Assembly: GCA_964406575.1 (NCBI GenBank)
Contig: CAYOSH010000049.1
Location: 1 to 23,234, forward strand
Source of the DNA: WTAW01 sp964406575
GTDB lineage: Bacteria; Acidobacteriota; Aminicenantia; Aminicenantales; Aminicenantaceae
Direction: 5' to 3'
DNA length: 23,234 nt
Below, in pieces: positions 14,163 through 22,400 of the stretch (its first letter is position 1; each line of letters opens with the position of its first letter). The notes under the pieces were generated by a model. The model made no database searches. It saw only the letters and a list, made by a program, of their open reading frames with translations, and was not told the DNA's origin. A program made the position numbers and the translations under genes.

Positions 14163-15614
14163 ATGATTCACATCAATAAAACCAAATTATTTATTATTTG
14201 CAGCATTATCCTGTTTTTTACCCTTTACATATCTCCTCAGGATAAAGAGGATGAATCGTTTGAAGAGGCAATGAAACAGCTCAATTCGTCCTACCCCCTC
14301 TATTCAAAAGGTGTGGATAAGTTCGAGAAGGGAGATAGGAAGGGAGCTTCCGATGCCTTCAGAGAATGTATCCAGAAGATGCCGCGGCATGCCTACGCTT
14401 GTTATTATCTGGCTAACCTTTATTACATAGAGAAAGATTACCCCAGTTCCCTGGCTTACATGGAAAGGGCTCTGGCCAACATAGACTTCATGCAGGAGCT
14501 GAGTGCCTATGCCGATGATCAGAAATCTATAAAATTTAATTCGCTTAGAGGCACCCTAGAGGAGATGTGGAATTCGACCAACTCATGCCGCGATTCTCGA
14601 GCTATCGAATTGGCCTTTGACCAGATAGATAAGGAAGAAGGGGATATGGAGATTGCAGCCCGCCAGAGACAAAAATCGATGGAGCGGATGAAAGCTCATT
14701 ATCTGTATTTCTACGGAAACGTGCTGCTGCAACAGCAGCGATATAACGACTCTTTGCAGCGTTACCAGGAAGCGATCAGGCTCAATCCTCAACATGCAGA
14801 TGCCTACAACAATATCATCGCCATCCTTTATCTGGCTAAAGAATATTCTAAGGCCTTGCTTTTTTTGGAGGAAGCTGAAGCTCAAGGACTCGATGAGCAG
14901 CTGAACTTAAAGCTGAAAGAATCGCTCTATGAAGCCTTGGGCCGGCCAACGGAAGGAATTCTACAGGAAGATTTGACTCAAAAGGGCGCAGAAACCCTGG
15001 GTGTTATGCGCTTTTGTCTGGACTACCGAAAAGAAGGCGAAATGAGTCCTCCTCTGTATGAAAACTGTTATATCGTTTTTAGCCAGGAATCAAGGAGTTC
15101 TGTCATCATCGATCCTGGAGTGAAAGATCCCCGAATAGAGGATTTTATTCGTCAAAGAGACCTCAATGTCAAAGCCATTCTGAACACACATGATCACGCC
15201 GATCACACCGGTGCTAACAGTTTTTATGCCCAACTTTTCAGCGTGCCGGTCTGTGCCCCCAAGTACGATGCTAAATATTATGATCCCCCGCCAAATAGGC
15301 TGCTCGAAGATGGAGAGATTCTCGACTTTGATGGTTTATTGATTCATGTCATCCACACGCCCGGGCATACAGAGGGAAGCCTCTGTTTTCTCATAGAGGA
15401 TTATATCTTTTCAGGGGATACGCTCTTCAAAAACGATATCGGAAAGATCTGGGCTGAGGATGAGAAAAAAACAGATGAGGTCCGGAAAAAGCTTTTGCTT
15501 ACAATCAAAAAGAAAATCCTGGTCTTACCAGGGAGAACGATCGTCTGTCCCGGTCATGGGAAGACAACCACGATTGCTGCAGAAAAAGCGAACAATCCTT
15601 ACTTCTCATCTTGA
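14163..15614 (+). CDS. Exported TPR plus metallo-beta-lactamase-fold hydrolase
   Basis: A 483-residue protein. A signal peptide or anchor (KLFIICSIILFFTLYIS) is followed by TPR-like helices at about 45-105 and 178-240 (QRYNDSLQRYQEAIRLNPQH). A C-terminal MBL-fold domain spans about 270-483. Its zinc ligands are complete: HDHADH (His343, His345, Asp347, His348), His402 in TPGHTEG, Asp419 in FSGDTLF, and His465 in PGHGKTT, the glyoxalase-II-like pattern. I use the ATG at 14163; the longer frame would need a TTG at 14136 and would bury the signal peptide. It starts 33 bases after the S41-like gene. The substrate is unknown; a secreted thioesterase, persulfide-linked enzyme or lactonase are all possible. 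Confidence 0.88.
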   Translation: MIHINKTKLFIICSIILFFTLYISPQDKEDESFEEAMKQLNSSYPLYSKGVDKFEKGDRKGASDAFRECIQKMPRHAYACYYLANLYYIEKDYPSSLAYMERALANIDFMQELSAYADDQKSIKFNSLRGTLEEMWNSTNSCRDSRAIELAFDQIDKEEGDMEIAARQRQKSMERMKAHYLYFYGNVLLQQQRYNDSLQRYQEAIRLNPQHADAYNNIIAILYLAKEYSKALLFLEEAEAQGLDEQLNLKLKESLYEALGRPTEGILQEDLTQKGAETLGVMRFCLDYRKEGEMSPPLYENCYIVFSQESRSSVIIDPGVKDPRIEDFIRQRDLNVKAILNTHDHADHTGANSFYAQLFSVPVCAPKYDAKYYDPPPNRLLEDGEILDFDGLLIHVIHTPGHTEGSLCFLIEDYIFSGDTLFKNDIGKIWAEDEKKTDEVRKKLLLTIKKKILVLPGRTIVCPGHGKTTTIAAEKANNPYFSS

Positions 15615-15696
15615 TATTTTGCTTTGGCTGATCTAACTTACAGAAATTAAACAGAATACTTAAATTTTGCCCCCTTTATAATGCCTTAAATTGTAC

Positions 15697-15727
15697 TTTT
15701 TGCAGCAAAAAACCTCTCTTTAAGAGA
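15697..15727. terminator. Weak hairpins between convergent genes
   Basis: In the 150-base convergent gap, TTTTTGC (15697-15703) and GCAAAAA (15705-15711) form a short AT-rich dyad. It is followed by TCTCTT/AAGAGA (15715-15727). Neither has a clean GC stem with a T-run, so use as a terminator is only a guess from position. A further dyad TTGATC/GATCAA (15751-15768) overlaps the stop of the next gene. Confidence 0.25.
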
Positions 15728-15764
15728 AGATCGAAGTTGATTGAGATTTTTTGATCTTTGACGA

Positions 15765-17042
15765 TCAAGCCAAAGCGTCTGCTTTAGCTTGAGCCTCCTT
15801 TGTGGGAAGCTCCAGGCCTAGGTTTTGCTTTTTGTTCGCATTGAGAAGCAGGAGGGAAAACAGCACGCCGAGGAACCCTAGCGAAGCAAACATCAGTTCC
15901 ATGTTAGTGTAAGTATCTCCGGAAAGATCCACAATTTTTCCTGCCAACCAGGGAAATACGAACAATCCGATCATCTGTATCCAAGCGATCAAGCCGAATG
16001 CTGTGCCGAGGAGTTTTTCTTTGACAAGAATAGGAACAGCCGGCCAGAGAGCCGCAGGAACGAGCGAGAAGGAAATCCCGAGTATGATGAATGAGAACGC
16101 CGGATGGAGAAAAGTCAGTCCGAGGAGCAAGTGCGCAGGAACGAGCAGCACCGATCCGATGATCATGATCCTCCCCCGGTGTCCGATCTTATCCACGAGG
16201 AGTCCCAAAAGAGGCGTGAAGACCATGGAAGCGGCCATAATGTAGGAGGTGTACTGTCCCCCCATGGCGGCGCTCAGTCCAAATTTCATCTGGAGGAACC
16301 TTGGAGCGTGGTTGGTGAAGGGGAAAATGGCGGAGTAGAAAGTCAAACAGAGAAAACAGATGAACCAGAAAGCAGAACTCAGCTGCCAGACATCCTTGAC
16401 TACTATTTTTTCCTCCGTCCCCGCTTTGATCAATTTGTCCGCGTCTTTATCCAGCGCAAGGTAGACGAGGAACATGACGAAGGAGATGAACATGATGATC
16501 GTACTCGTCCATAATGACCAACGCCATGTGCCGGTAAAGTTGGCAATCTGAGCCGAAGAGTTAAGGGCGAGGATCGTACCGAGCCTCATCACTGTGATAT
16601 TCAGGCCAAAGGCGAAACCCAATTCTTTACCTTTGAACCACCTTGATATGACCTTGTTGGAAACAAGGAGTGTCGCCTCAGAGCCGAACCCGAAGATCAT
16701 TCTGCCGATGAGCATGATGACAAAAGATTTGCCCGCGCCCAACGAAGTAATAAAAGACCCGATCAAGATGAGAAGGACATAAACCGTGCCCGCTTTCCTG
16801 ATCCCCAAACGATCGAGAAGAAATCCAGCCACAACCAGAAGGAAAAGGAGGTTCGGCAACGCATAGAATGAGTAGAGAAGTCCGAAACGGGCATTGTCGA
16901 CACCCATATTCTGCTGTATTAAATCATTGATGGGGCTTAAGGCATCGTAGATATAATACGACCCGAACATCACCAGGCTGACGATGAGGAGGATCAGCCA
17001 GCGCCACCAATGTTTTTCGTTCTTGGAGGATGTATTTGTCAT
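15765..17042 (-). CDS. MFSD1-like major facilitator transporter
   Basis: A 425-residue twelve-helix carrier. The first helix segment GSYYIYDALSPINDLIQQNM, then LLYSFYALPN, FLLDRLGIRKAG, RMIFGFGSEATLLVSNKVIS and WFKGKELGFAFGLNITVMRLG parallel the conserved stretches of animal MFSD1, a lysosomal dipeptide carrier. A charged central loop (about 197-217) separates the two six-helix halves. By that analogy it may carry small peptides; in bacteria this is unproven. The ATG at 17042 has GGAG eight bases upstream. A consensus-spaced promoter with an inverted repeat lies about 90 bases upstream. It is monocistronic. Two S41-type protease homologues lie within 7 kb, which fits peptide use but does not prove it. 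Confidence 0.88.
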   Translation of the reverse strand: MTNTSSKNEKHWWRWLILLIVSLVMFGSYYIYDALSPINDLIQQNMGVDNARFGLLYSFYALPNLLFLLVVAGFLLDRLGIRKAGTVYVLLILIGSFITSLGAGKSFVIMLIGRMIFGFGSEATLLVSNKVISRWFKGKELGFAFGLNITVMRLGTILALNSSAQIANFTGTWRWSLWTSTIIMFISFVMFLVYLALDKDADKLIKAGTEEKIVVKDVWQLSSAFWFICFLCLTFYSAIFPFTNHAPRFLQMKFGLSAAMGGQYTSYIMAASMVFTPLLGLLVDKIGHRGRIMIIGSVLLVPAHLLLGLTFLHPAFSFIILGISFSLVPAALWPAVPILVKEKLLGTAFGLIAWIQMIGLFVFPWLAGKIVDLSGDTYTNMELMFASLGFLGVLFSLLLLNANKKQNLGLELPTKEAQAKADALA

Positions 17043-17127
17043 GTTTTCTCTCCTTTTAAACAGGTTTCAAATTCATTTACGCAGAAACCGATAGCTGAAT
17101 GTATACAGGATGAGATCATCGACATTT

Positions 17128-17162
17128 CTTTGCAATATAGTCTATGCGATATGCAAAGTCAA
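17128..17162 (-). promoter_or_regulatory. Promoter of the MFSD1-like gene with overlapping inverted repeat
   Basis: Read on the minus strand, TTGACT (17162-17157) and TATATT (17139-17134) are separated by 17 bases, a good sigma-70 pair. An inverted repeat CTTTGCA (17128-17134) and TGCAAAG (17152-17158), with a 17-base gap, brackets the spacer, touching the -10 box on one side and the -35 box on the other. A bound repressor would cover both. Transcription would begin near 17127, giving a leader of about 85 bases. No promoter was recognised for the divergent propeller gene. Confidence 0.6.
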
Positions 17163-17251
17163 TCGAGCAGGGATTCTTCGGAATCCATACATCAATCAGG
17201 TTTTGCTTTCTTTAAGTGGACGATGGAAGTAAAATAGTGAAGAAGTAGCCA

Positions 17252-18391
17252 ATGAAGCGCCTATTGATACTCGTTCTGTTCACGTTGGTAATTTTATGTT
17301 GCGGGCAAAAAGGAGTTCAGGTGGAAAAGATCATGGAGGACGATGTGGAAATTGTCATCAATCACCTGGAACCGTATATGTTGCCTGGAGAAAAAAACAT
17401 CCCAGTCCTCGAAGAGGAGGTGGTGATCGACCTGGAAGACTCGGCCATTTCGGAACTTGGCTTGTACGACATCAACGTTTTTGGCGTGGATTCAAGAGGG
17501 GATATCTATCTTATGAGCATGCAGACCCAGGTAGAACACATCTTCAAGTTCACTCGGGATGGCCATTTTGACAAAGCCTTTGCCCGGAACGGAAATGGCC
17601 CGGGTGAGCTGAGCCGTCCCCTTCATCTTTCAGTGACAGAGGCAGATGAGATCTTTGTTACGGATGCGGGGAATGCAAAGTTGTCCTATTTTGACACGGA
17701 TGGCAACCTGCTTCGGGAAAAATCCCTAAAGGCCGTGATTGCACTCACTCATCCGTTAGAAAACGGGACATTTATCACATTCGGTATGGTTATGCCCGCA
17801 GAGGGGCAGGATTATCTTGAATATCCTCTCAATCTCTGTGATGAAAATCTGGAAGTCATCAGAGCTTTAGAAGCCTTTAGGCTCGAGAACTATCGGGTGA
17901 CGAAGAGGATCCGGGGCACCCAGCCCGGGTTCGGCTTCGCCACATCATCGGACCGAATCTATACCGTGAATGAAGCACGTGGGTATGAGGTTTATGTCCA
18001 TGACCTCGAAGGAAATCTTGTCCGGAAAATAAGGAAAGAATACAATCCTGTGAAGATCTCCGAGGATGCCAAAAAGCGCGCTCTCGAGCAGGTCAACGAA
18101 TTCCAGAGACAGTACACCTATTTCCCGGAATCGTATCCACCTTACCGATCTCTTTTTGCAGACAACCAGGGCCGCTTGTTTGTCGTAACCTATGAGCGTG
18201 GGCTGGATCCCGGCGAAAATATGGTGGATGTGTTCAACTCCGAGGGAGCCTTTATCGGGCGGGCCAGCTGGAATATCTTCCAGGGAAACACAGCGATAAC
18301 CGCATTAATTAAATCCGGACGTCTCTATTGTGTTAGAGAAAAAGAAAACGGTTTCAAACAATTCTCGGTTGAGAGACTCATCTGCAGATAA
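17252..18391 (+). CDS. Six-bladed beta-propeller (NHL-like) exported protein
   Basis: A 379-residue protein. The N-terminus MKRLLILVLFTLVILCCGQK looks like a signal peptide with a possible lipoprotein cysteine (C16 or C17), though the residue before it is not the usual G, A or S. Repeating strands follow the propeller pattern: FGVDSRGDIYLMS, IFKFTRDGHF, GNGPGELSRPLHL, IFVTDAGNAKLSYFDTDGN, VYVHDLEGNLVRKI and VDVFNSEGAFIGR. The N-GNGPGE-x-x-x-P motif is typical of the six-bladed propeller (DUF5128-like) families of Bacteroidetes and Acidobacteria. No enzyme motif is visible; a binding or scaffold role outside the inner membrane is likely. The ribosome site is weak (AGAAG). Confidence 0.8.
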   Translation: MKRLLILVLFTLVILCCGQKGVQVEKIMEDDVEIVINHLEPYMLPGEKNIPVLEEEVVIDLEDSAISELGLYDINVFGVDSRGDIYLMSMQTQVEHIFKFTRDGHFDKAFARNGNGPGELSRPLHLSVTEADEIFVTDAGNAKLSYFDTDGNLLREKSLKAVIALTHPLENGTFITFGMVMPAEGQDYLEYPLNLCDENLEVIRALEAFRLENYRVTKRIRGTQPGFGFATSSDRIYTVNEARGYEVYVHDLEGNLVRKIRKEYNPVKISEDAKKRALEQVNEFQRQYTYFPESYPPYRSLFADNQGRLFVVTYERGLDPGENMVDVFNSEGAFIGRASWNIFQGNTAITALIKSGRLYCVREKENGFKQFSVERLICR

Positions 18392-18401
18392 TTTTACGAT
18401 T

Positions 18402-18449
18402 TCGAATTCAATTGTGTATGCTGTCCCTCTAATATGCTGTCCGTCTAAT
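18402..18449 (+). repeat. Dispersed intergenic repeat, copy 3, with a 16-bp tandem unit
   Basis: AATTGTGTATGCTGTCCC (18410-18427) is identical to 6206-6223. The unit ATGCTGTCCCTCTAAT (18418-18433) is followed directly by ATGCTGTCCGTCTAAT (18434-18449), two 16-base copies with one mismatch. It starts ten bases after the propeller stop and ends about 90 bases before the acyltransferase-like gene. The doubling suggests local slippage or the joining of two repeat ends. Confidence 0.7.
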
Positions 18450-18541
18450 ATTCCTCAAATTTTAGCTGAGAAGAAATCATACGGTACGTTTGACTGCAAT
18501 ATCCAAGAACCTTATATTTAGTATGAGAAAAGGGGAGCCCG

Positions 18542-19354
18542 ATGTTTCCTTCCGGAGCTGATATCCAACCGTTCACCAGCGAATCAGATCGATTATATCG
18601 AAGAGTGGTCAAACGTATAGCAAAGGTCTTTCTTGTTTTCAATAGGTTGGAATTCAAGGGCCTTGAGAATAAGATCGCCAGCGGTCCGAACATTATTGTC
18701 ACTAATCATCCCGCAGCCGTAAAAGAAATGATCGGCCCGGCGAAAGATATCTCGACCATCTATGCTGTGTATGATACACCGCCAAACCGGAGGCAAGTAA
18801 ATTTTTTGGCAAACAGTGAACTTTTTGCAAAACATACATTTGTGGAAACGATCAGCAAACATCTTCATCCGATTATTCAGAAGATATTGAATCCCTCTAT
18901 CCGATCATTCGTGAATTATGCCATCCCAAGAATTAAAGCGATAGGCACCATCCCCGTATACAGTGCTGAGTTAGGGGGAAGAGGGGAGACTCGCAAAAGA
19001 ATCGAAGAATACATGCTAAAGGGGAAAGCGGTAGTATTTCTCCAATCCAACTATCTGCATCAGAGTGAGATCCACCCTTACTTGAAGAGATTCAGGAGAG
19101 GGGCCGCCTTTATCGCCTACGAGCTTTACCGAAAATACAAGATGAGCATTCCGGTGACTCCGATAAGCATTTATGGGACCGAGGGCTTTATCAGACCCTT
19201 CAAGAAGATTCGTGTGAACATTGGGAAGAGTATGTCCATTGAGTCGTTTTTAAAGGCCAAAAGCCCTGTGAGAAGCTTCACAGACGCTTTGGAAGAGAAG
19301 GTGAAAGATCTCCTTGAAGAGTCGGTGGGCCCTAGACTTTTGGGCCGGAATTAA
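18542..19354 (+). CDS. PlsC-like acyltransferase with altered catalytic motifs
   Basis: A 270-residue protein. The fold signature of glycerol-phosphate acyltransferases is seen in order: IIVTNHPAAVKEM (51-63) for motif I, AIGTIPVYS (133-141) for motif II, VVFLQSN (164-170) followed by KRFRRGAAFIA for motif III, and IPVTPISIYG (203-212) for motif IV. The catalytic His56 is kept, but the NHxxxxD aspartate is Lys61 (Glu62 follows) and the FPEGT motif is reduced to FLQSN. It has no obvious membrane helix. It may have a changed substrate or have lost activity. The ATG follows GGGGAG by about five bases. It stands alone and converges on the tricorn gene; its upstream neighbour is the propeller gene, 150 bases away. 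Confidence 0.75.
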   Translation: MFPSGADIQPFTSESDRLYRRVVKRIAKVFLVFNRLEFKGLENKIASGPNIIVTNHPAAVKEMIGPAKDISTIYAVYDTPPNRRQVNFLANSELFAKHTFVETISKHLHPIIQKILNPSIRSFVNYAIPRIKAIGTIPVYSAELGGRGETRKRIEEYMLKGKAVVFLQSNYLHQSEIHPYLKRFRRGAAFIAYELYRKYKMSIPVTPISIYGTEGFIRPFKKIRVNIGKSMSIESFLKAKSPVRSFTDALEEKVKDLLEESVGPRLLGRN

Positions 19355-19440
19355 GACCGGAATGTGTTTTTCCAAAAAAAGTCAGTTCTGATCGACCCGA
19401 ACAGTTGTCCGATTGAGACCTTGAAGTGTATTCCTTTTAT

Positions 19441-22400
19441 CTATTTTTTCTTGTGATAGTTGGGATAGGCCGGACGCTTGGGTTTGGGGACCGGATTTTT
19501 GGCCAAAGCTTCCGTGACAATAGCGATCGCTTTCTCAAGCTGCGGGTCCTTTCCCTGACGAACGACTGCAGGATCGAGCTCCACCTCCACGTCTGGGAAA
19601 ACACCGATGTTCTCAGCAATCCAGTGTCCGTCCGGACTCCAAACCGCAGAGCTGGGAGCCGTGACCATCCCACCATCCATAAGTTGAGGAGCTCCGGCTC
19701 GACCAACCAGCCCACCCCAGGTGCGTTTGCCCACCAATGGTCCAACTTTAGCTCTCTTGAAATACCAGGGCATGGCATCGCCCCCAGAGCCGGCGAATTC
19801 GTTAATGAGCATGACTTTGGGTCCGAAGATGGCGCCTTGGGGTTGGACCTCGTCGACACCGTCCCGCGTGGCGACAAGGCTCATCATTTTCCGTTGGAAT
19901 CGCTCGATGATATCTGTCGCAAGCGCTCCGCCGGCATTAAACCGCTCATCGACGATCACAGCCTCCCGGCCAACCTGTGCATAGAAATAGCGGTTGAAGT
20001 AAGTGTATCCACCAAAATAAGTATCGGGCATGTACACGTAAGCCACCTTTCCGTTGGTCTCTTTATCCACATAACGGCGGTTGTCTTCGATCCAGGCCAT
20101 ATTTCTCAATCCTGTCTCGCTACTCACAGAGACCACTGTCACTTCTTTTGTGTTCTCGACTTTCGGCTTAGGACCTATTGTGAGGACGACCTGCTTTCCG
20201 GTTTTTCCCTCGAAGAATTTATAGATATTGTCGGTGCCAAGGACTTCCTGACCATCCACGGCCAATATGTAATCGCCCTCTTTAACATTCACACCTGGCT
20301 GGGTCAGTGGGGCTTGGAATTGAGGGTTCCAATTTTCCCCATTGTAGATGCGCGCAAAGCGGTACCGACCATTTTCGATCGTATAATCCGCACCCAATAA
20401 ACCAGTCGGTATGCGGTCTGTCCGGGGCAGATCGCCGCCGAAGACGCTGAGATGTCCCACAGTGACTTCGCCCATCATGTCGGCAAAGAGATAGTTCAGG
20501 TCTTGTCTTGAAGACACTGAATTCACATAGGGGGCGTATTTTTTTATGGTTGCTTCAAGGTCCAGACCATGGAGGTTGGGGTCGTAAAAGAAATCCCTTT
20601 GGATACGCCAGGCTTCGTAATACATCTGATGCCATTCTTCGCGGGGATTCACCTTGATTTCGATATTCTCAGTCTTAAGAGCTTTGCCGGCCGGCTTTGG
20701 CCCTTGCGGTGGCACCGGGGCATCTGCCGGAAGCATGGGACGGAGGTCTCCGATATGCCAGCGTCCGTTCTGGCTGTAGAGGTATTTTTTACCGTTGCGG
20801 GCCATCTCAAAGACTCTCACTCCTCTGAGGATCACGTCGGCTCTGCGTTCTTTGAGGTCAAATCGGTGTACGGTGTTTCCCGCCGAGAAGAACTGTCCAG
20901 GGAGTGGGGGAGTGGATTCCACTGCCAACAGCACTCCTTCTTGACCTGACTGTAAGTCAACATATGTGCGGGCCGGCATCGGCACAGATAAGATCCGCTG
21001 GAGGATTCCGTCCAGGTCGATGGTCACCTTGACATCTTTTTCGGGTTTTTTGCCCGCAGGAGATTTTTCCTTGTCTTGCGCTTCAGCATTTTTTATTGTG
21101 CCTTTCTCTTTCCCCCCTGGTTTGTCTCCTGGTTTCTTCTCCTTTTCTTCGTCTGGTTTTTCCTCATCGCTCTCTGGGACAAACGGGGAAGGTTCTGTTT
21201 TTGACAACACCGCGCAATAGATGGTCTGTGTCACACTCTGGAATATACTGTGGATATCGGGCTGTAAAGACGCTCCTGAATCAGTACTCGCCGTGAAGTA
21301 AAGATACTTACCGCTGGCATCGAACACTGGATTTTCCGCATCACTCATGCCGTCTGTGATCTGGGCGTTCTCTCCCTTCTCCAAGGAATACACAAAAACT
21401 GCACCCAAATAGTTGGACAACCTCTTAGTATAGGCGAGCCACTTGGAATCGGGTGACCAGTTGGGAATAAGATTGTACTGTCCCATCCAGAATGGGGCTT
21501 TGTCCACTTTGACCGGTTTTTTCTCAGCAAGGTCGACATACCAGAGGTTCAGATGACAATCTGTGTACGCGATCTTTTTGCTGTCGGGTGACCATCGCGG
21601 AACAAAATAAAAAGACGGTTTATCGTCCAGGGTGATTTTAACCACCTCCCCGATCCCTTTCTGAGGACGGATGTGGAGCATGTATTCGCCCGAATCATCC
21701 GAAAAATAGGCGATGCTCTCTCCGTCAGGGGACCAGGCCGGATCGCGTTCCATCACCCCTGAAGTATGCGTTAGATTGCGAAAGTCTCCCTTTTCTGCAG
21801 GCACTGTGATAATATCCCCTCGGGCTTCAAAGGCGACTCTGACAGCATTGGGGGAGAGGCTGGATGCGGATAGATCGTGTCCCACATTGACAAATCGCTC
21901 CCTGACTTCGAGCAAATCACTGGCAATAGTGACCGGAACGGGCTGGGATTTTCCGGTTGAAAGATCAAAGAGATGAAGGGAGCCGAATTTCTCATAGACA
22001 ATGGCATCTGTCCCGGCGCCGGCCGATTTAAGGTCCATTCCATCGTTATCCACGATACGGTTCACTTTTTTACTCTCGACATCGTAAGCATATAGAGTGA
22101 CCGGACCATCCCTGTCAGAGAGAAAATACACTCTGTCTCCGACCCACATCGGATTGAAGTCGTTGGAATCCGTGCGGGGCACTTTCTCGATGCTTGAATC
22201 ATTGAGGTCTGCGATCCAAATGGGTGTGGCAGTCCCCCCCCGATAACGTTTCCAGGCATAAAATGCCCGGCGAATGGGGACATAGGCGATATGACGGCCA
22301 TCAGCGGAATAGCTGCCTTCATATCCCATGGGCAGGGGCAGCTTCCTGGGGAATCCGCCGGATTTGCTTATCGTGAAAAGCTCACGGAACCTGGAGAAAG

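Noticed and set aside
19426..20400. Plus-strand frame of 324 codons
   Set aside because: It is antisense to the tricorn catalytic region, where His781 and Ser1003 motifs fix the true frame. No ribosome site or family motif was seen.
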